Assembly: GCF_003096035.1 (NCBI RefSeq)
Contig: NZ_CP029186.1
Location: 1,749,001 to 1,813,000, forward strand
Direction: 5' to 3'
Length of the DNA stretch: 64,000 nucleotides
Origin: Flavobacterium album
GTDB taxonomy: Bacteria > Bacteroidota > Bacteroidia > Flavobacteriales > Flavobacteriaceae
In this document: positions 63,927 to 64,000 of the stretch, piece by piece
Numbering within the stretch: position 1 is the first letter of the stretch
Layout of the letters: each line of letters starts with the position of its first letter
Notes under the pieces: model-generated
What the model saw: the letters and a program-made list of their open reading frames with translations, nothing else
Database searches by the model: none
What the model was told of the DNA's origin: nothing
Position numbers and translations under genes: made by a program

Positions 63927-64000
63927 TTAGATTACTGCGAAGATCTCTTCTTCTTTCATGATTAGGTAGTCCTTACCTTCAAATTTCAATTCGGTGCCTG
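63927..64000 (-). CDS. groES: GroES co-chaperonin, C-terminal fragment
   Basis: The last 24 codons (GTELKFEGKDYLIMKEEEIFAVI plus stop) match the C-terminus of GroES, the cap of the chaperonin. The gene begins outside the window. Order groES then groL on the minus strand is the normal operon. Any regulatory operator lies outside the window. Confidence 0.92.
   Translation of the reverse strand, partial: GTELKFEGKDYLIMKEEEIFAVI

Overview
The window reads as a chromosomal segment of a Flavobacteriaceae bacterium (Flavobacterium-like, phylum Bacteroidota). Evidence: promoters of the Bacteroidota type (TAnnTTTG at -7, often with TTG about 19-21 bases upstream), a short primary sigma factor without region 1.1, type A and type B type-IX-secretion C-terminal domains, several TonB-dependent or outer-membrane receptors with CarboxypepD_reg-like N-termini, an XrtF exosortase pair, DUF3857 proteins, and many exported proteins whose signal peptides end in AQ or GQ. 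No rRNA, tRNA, CRISPR array, transposase or prophage was recognised.

Layout. 1-9395: tail of an unidentified gene, then rsgA-dtd, then a five-gene run of three exported DUF3857/transglutaminase-fold proteins, a MazG-like pyrophosphohydrolase and aroA. 9536-18058: queA, a lipocalin-like protein, kynU, an MtfA-like peptidase and a set of small stress/detox-type genes (two DinB-like, VOC, two SRPBCC, DoxX), then a DJ-1/AraC regulator. 18170-23017: a histidine kinase/response regulator pair divergent from a frameshifted outer-membrane receptor. 23150-27288: a RibD/DHFR-like reductase and a 1039-residue repeat-bearing type B T9SS substrate. 27402-37699: TonB receptor plus thioredoxin-like protein, an AraC regulator, an outer-membrane barrel, and a complete RND efflux operon (adaptor, pump, TolC). 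37867-43879: rpe, primary sigma factor, an ECF sigma/putative anti-sigma pair, a helix-turn-helix regulator and two exported proteins. 43884-46342: CDP-alcohol phosphotransferase, GNAT, an unknown gene and a broken AbiEii-type toxin with its partner. 46449-51073: pnp, rpsO, a GAF-type methionine sulfoxide reductase, xrtF and its partner. 51081-58038: two secreted proteins and two modules in which a small Cys-containing exported protein precedes an outer-membrane protein (TonB receptor plus HMA protein; porin). 58073-64000: an MG2/TonB-plug surface protein, DUF2306 and YARHG proteins, groL and the end of groES.

Points of most interest: (i) aroA carries an in-frame copy of a dispersed REP-like palindrome, plus two other repeat-like coding stretches; (ii) two of the three tandem transglutaminase-fold proteins have lost the catalytic Cys and His; (iii) a good -24/-12 (sigma-54-type) promoter faces an intergenic region with no gene downstream on its strand; (iv) a nested inverted-repeat structure lies upstream of the large T9SS substrate; (v) the two small exported proteins at 52753 and 56038 share a C-terminal P-L-aromatic-x-L-Y-C signature and both precede outer-membrane proteins. 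Three genes are broken by four single-base deletions, mostly in homopolymers, so read-level errors must be excluded before they are called pseudogenes. Functions are inferred from sequence motifs alone; no database search was possible.
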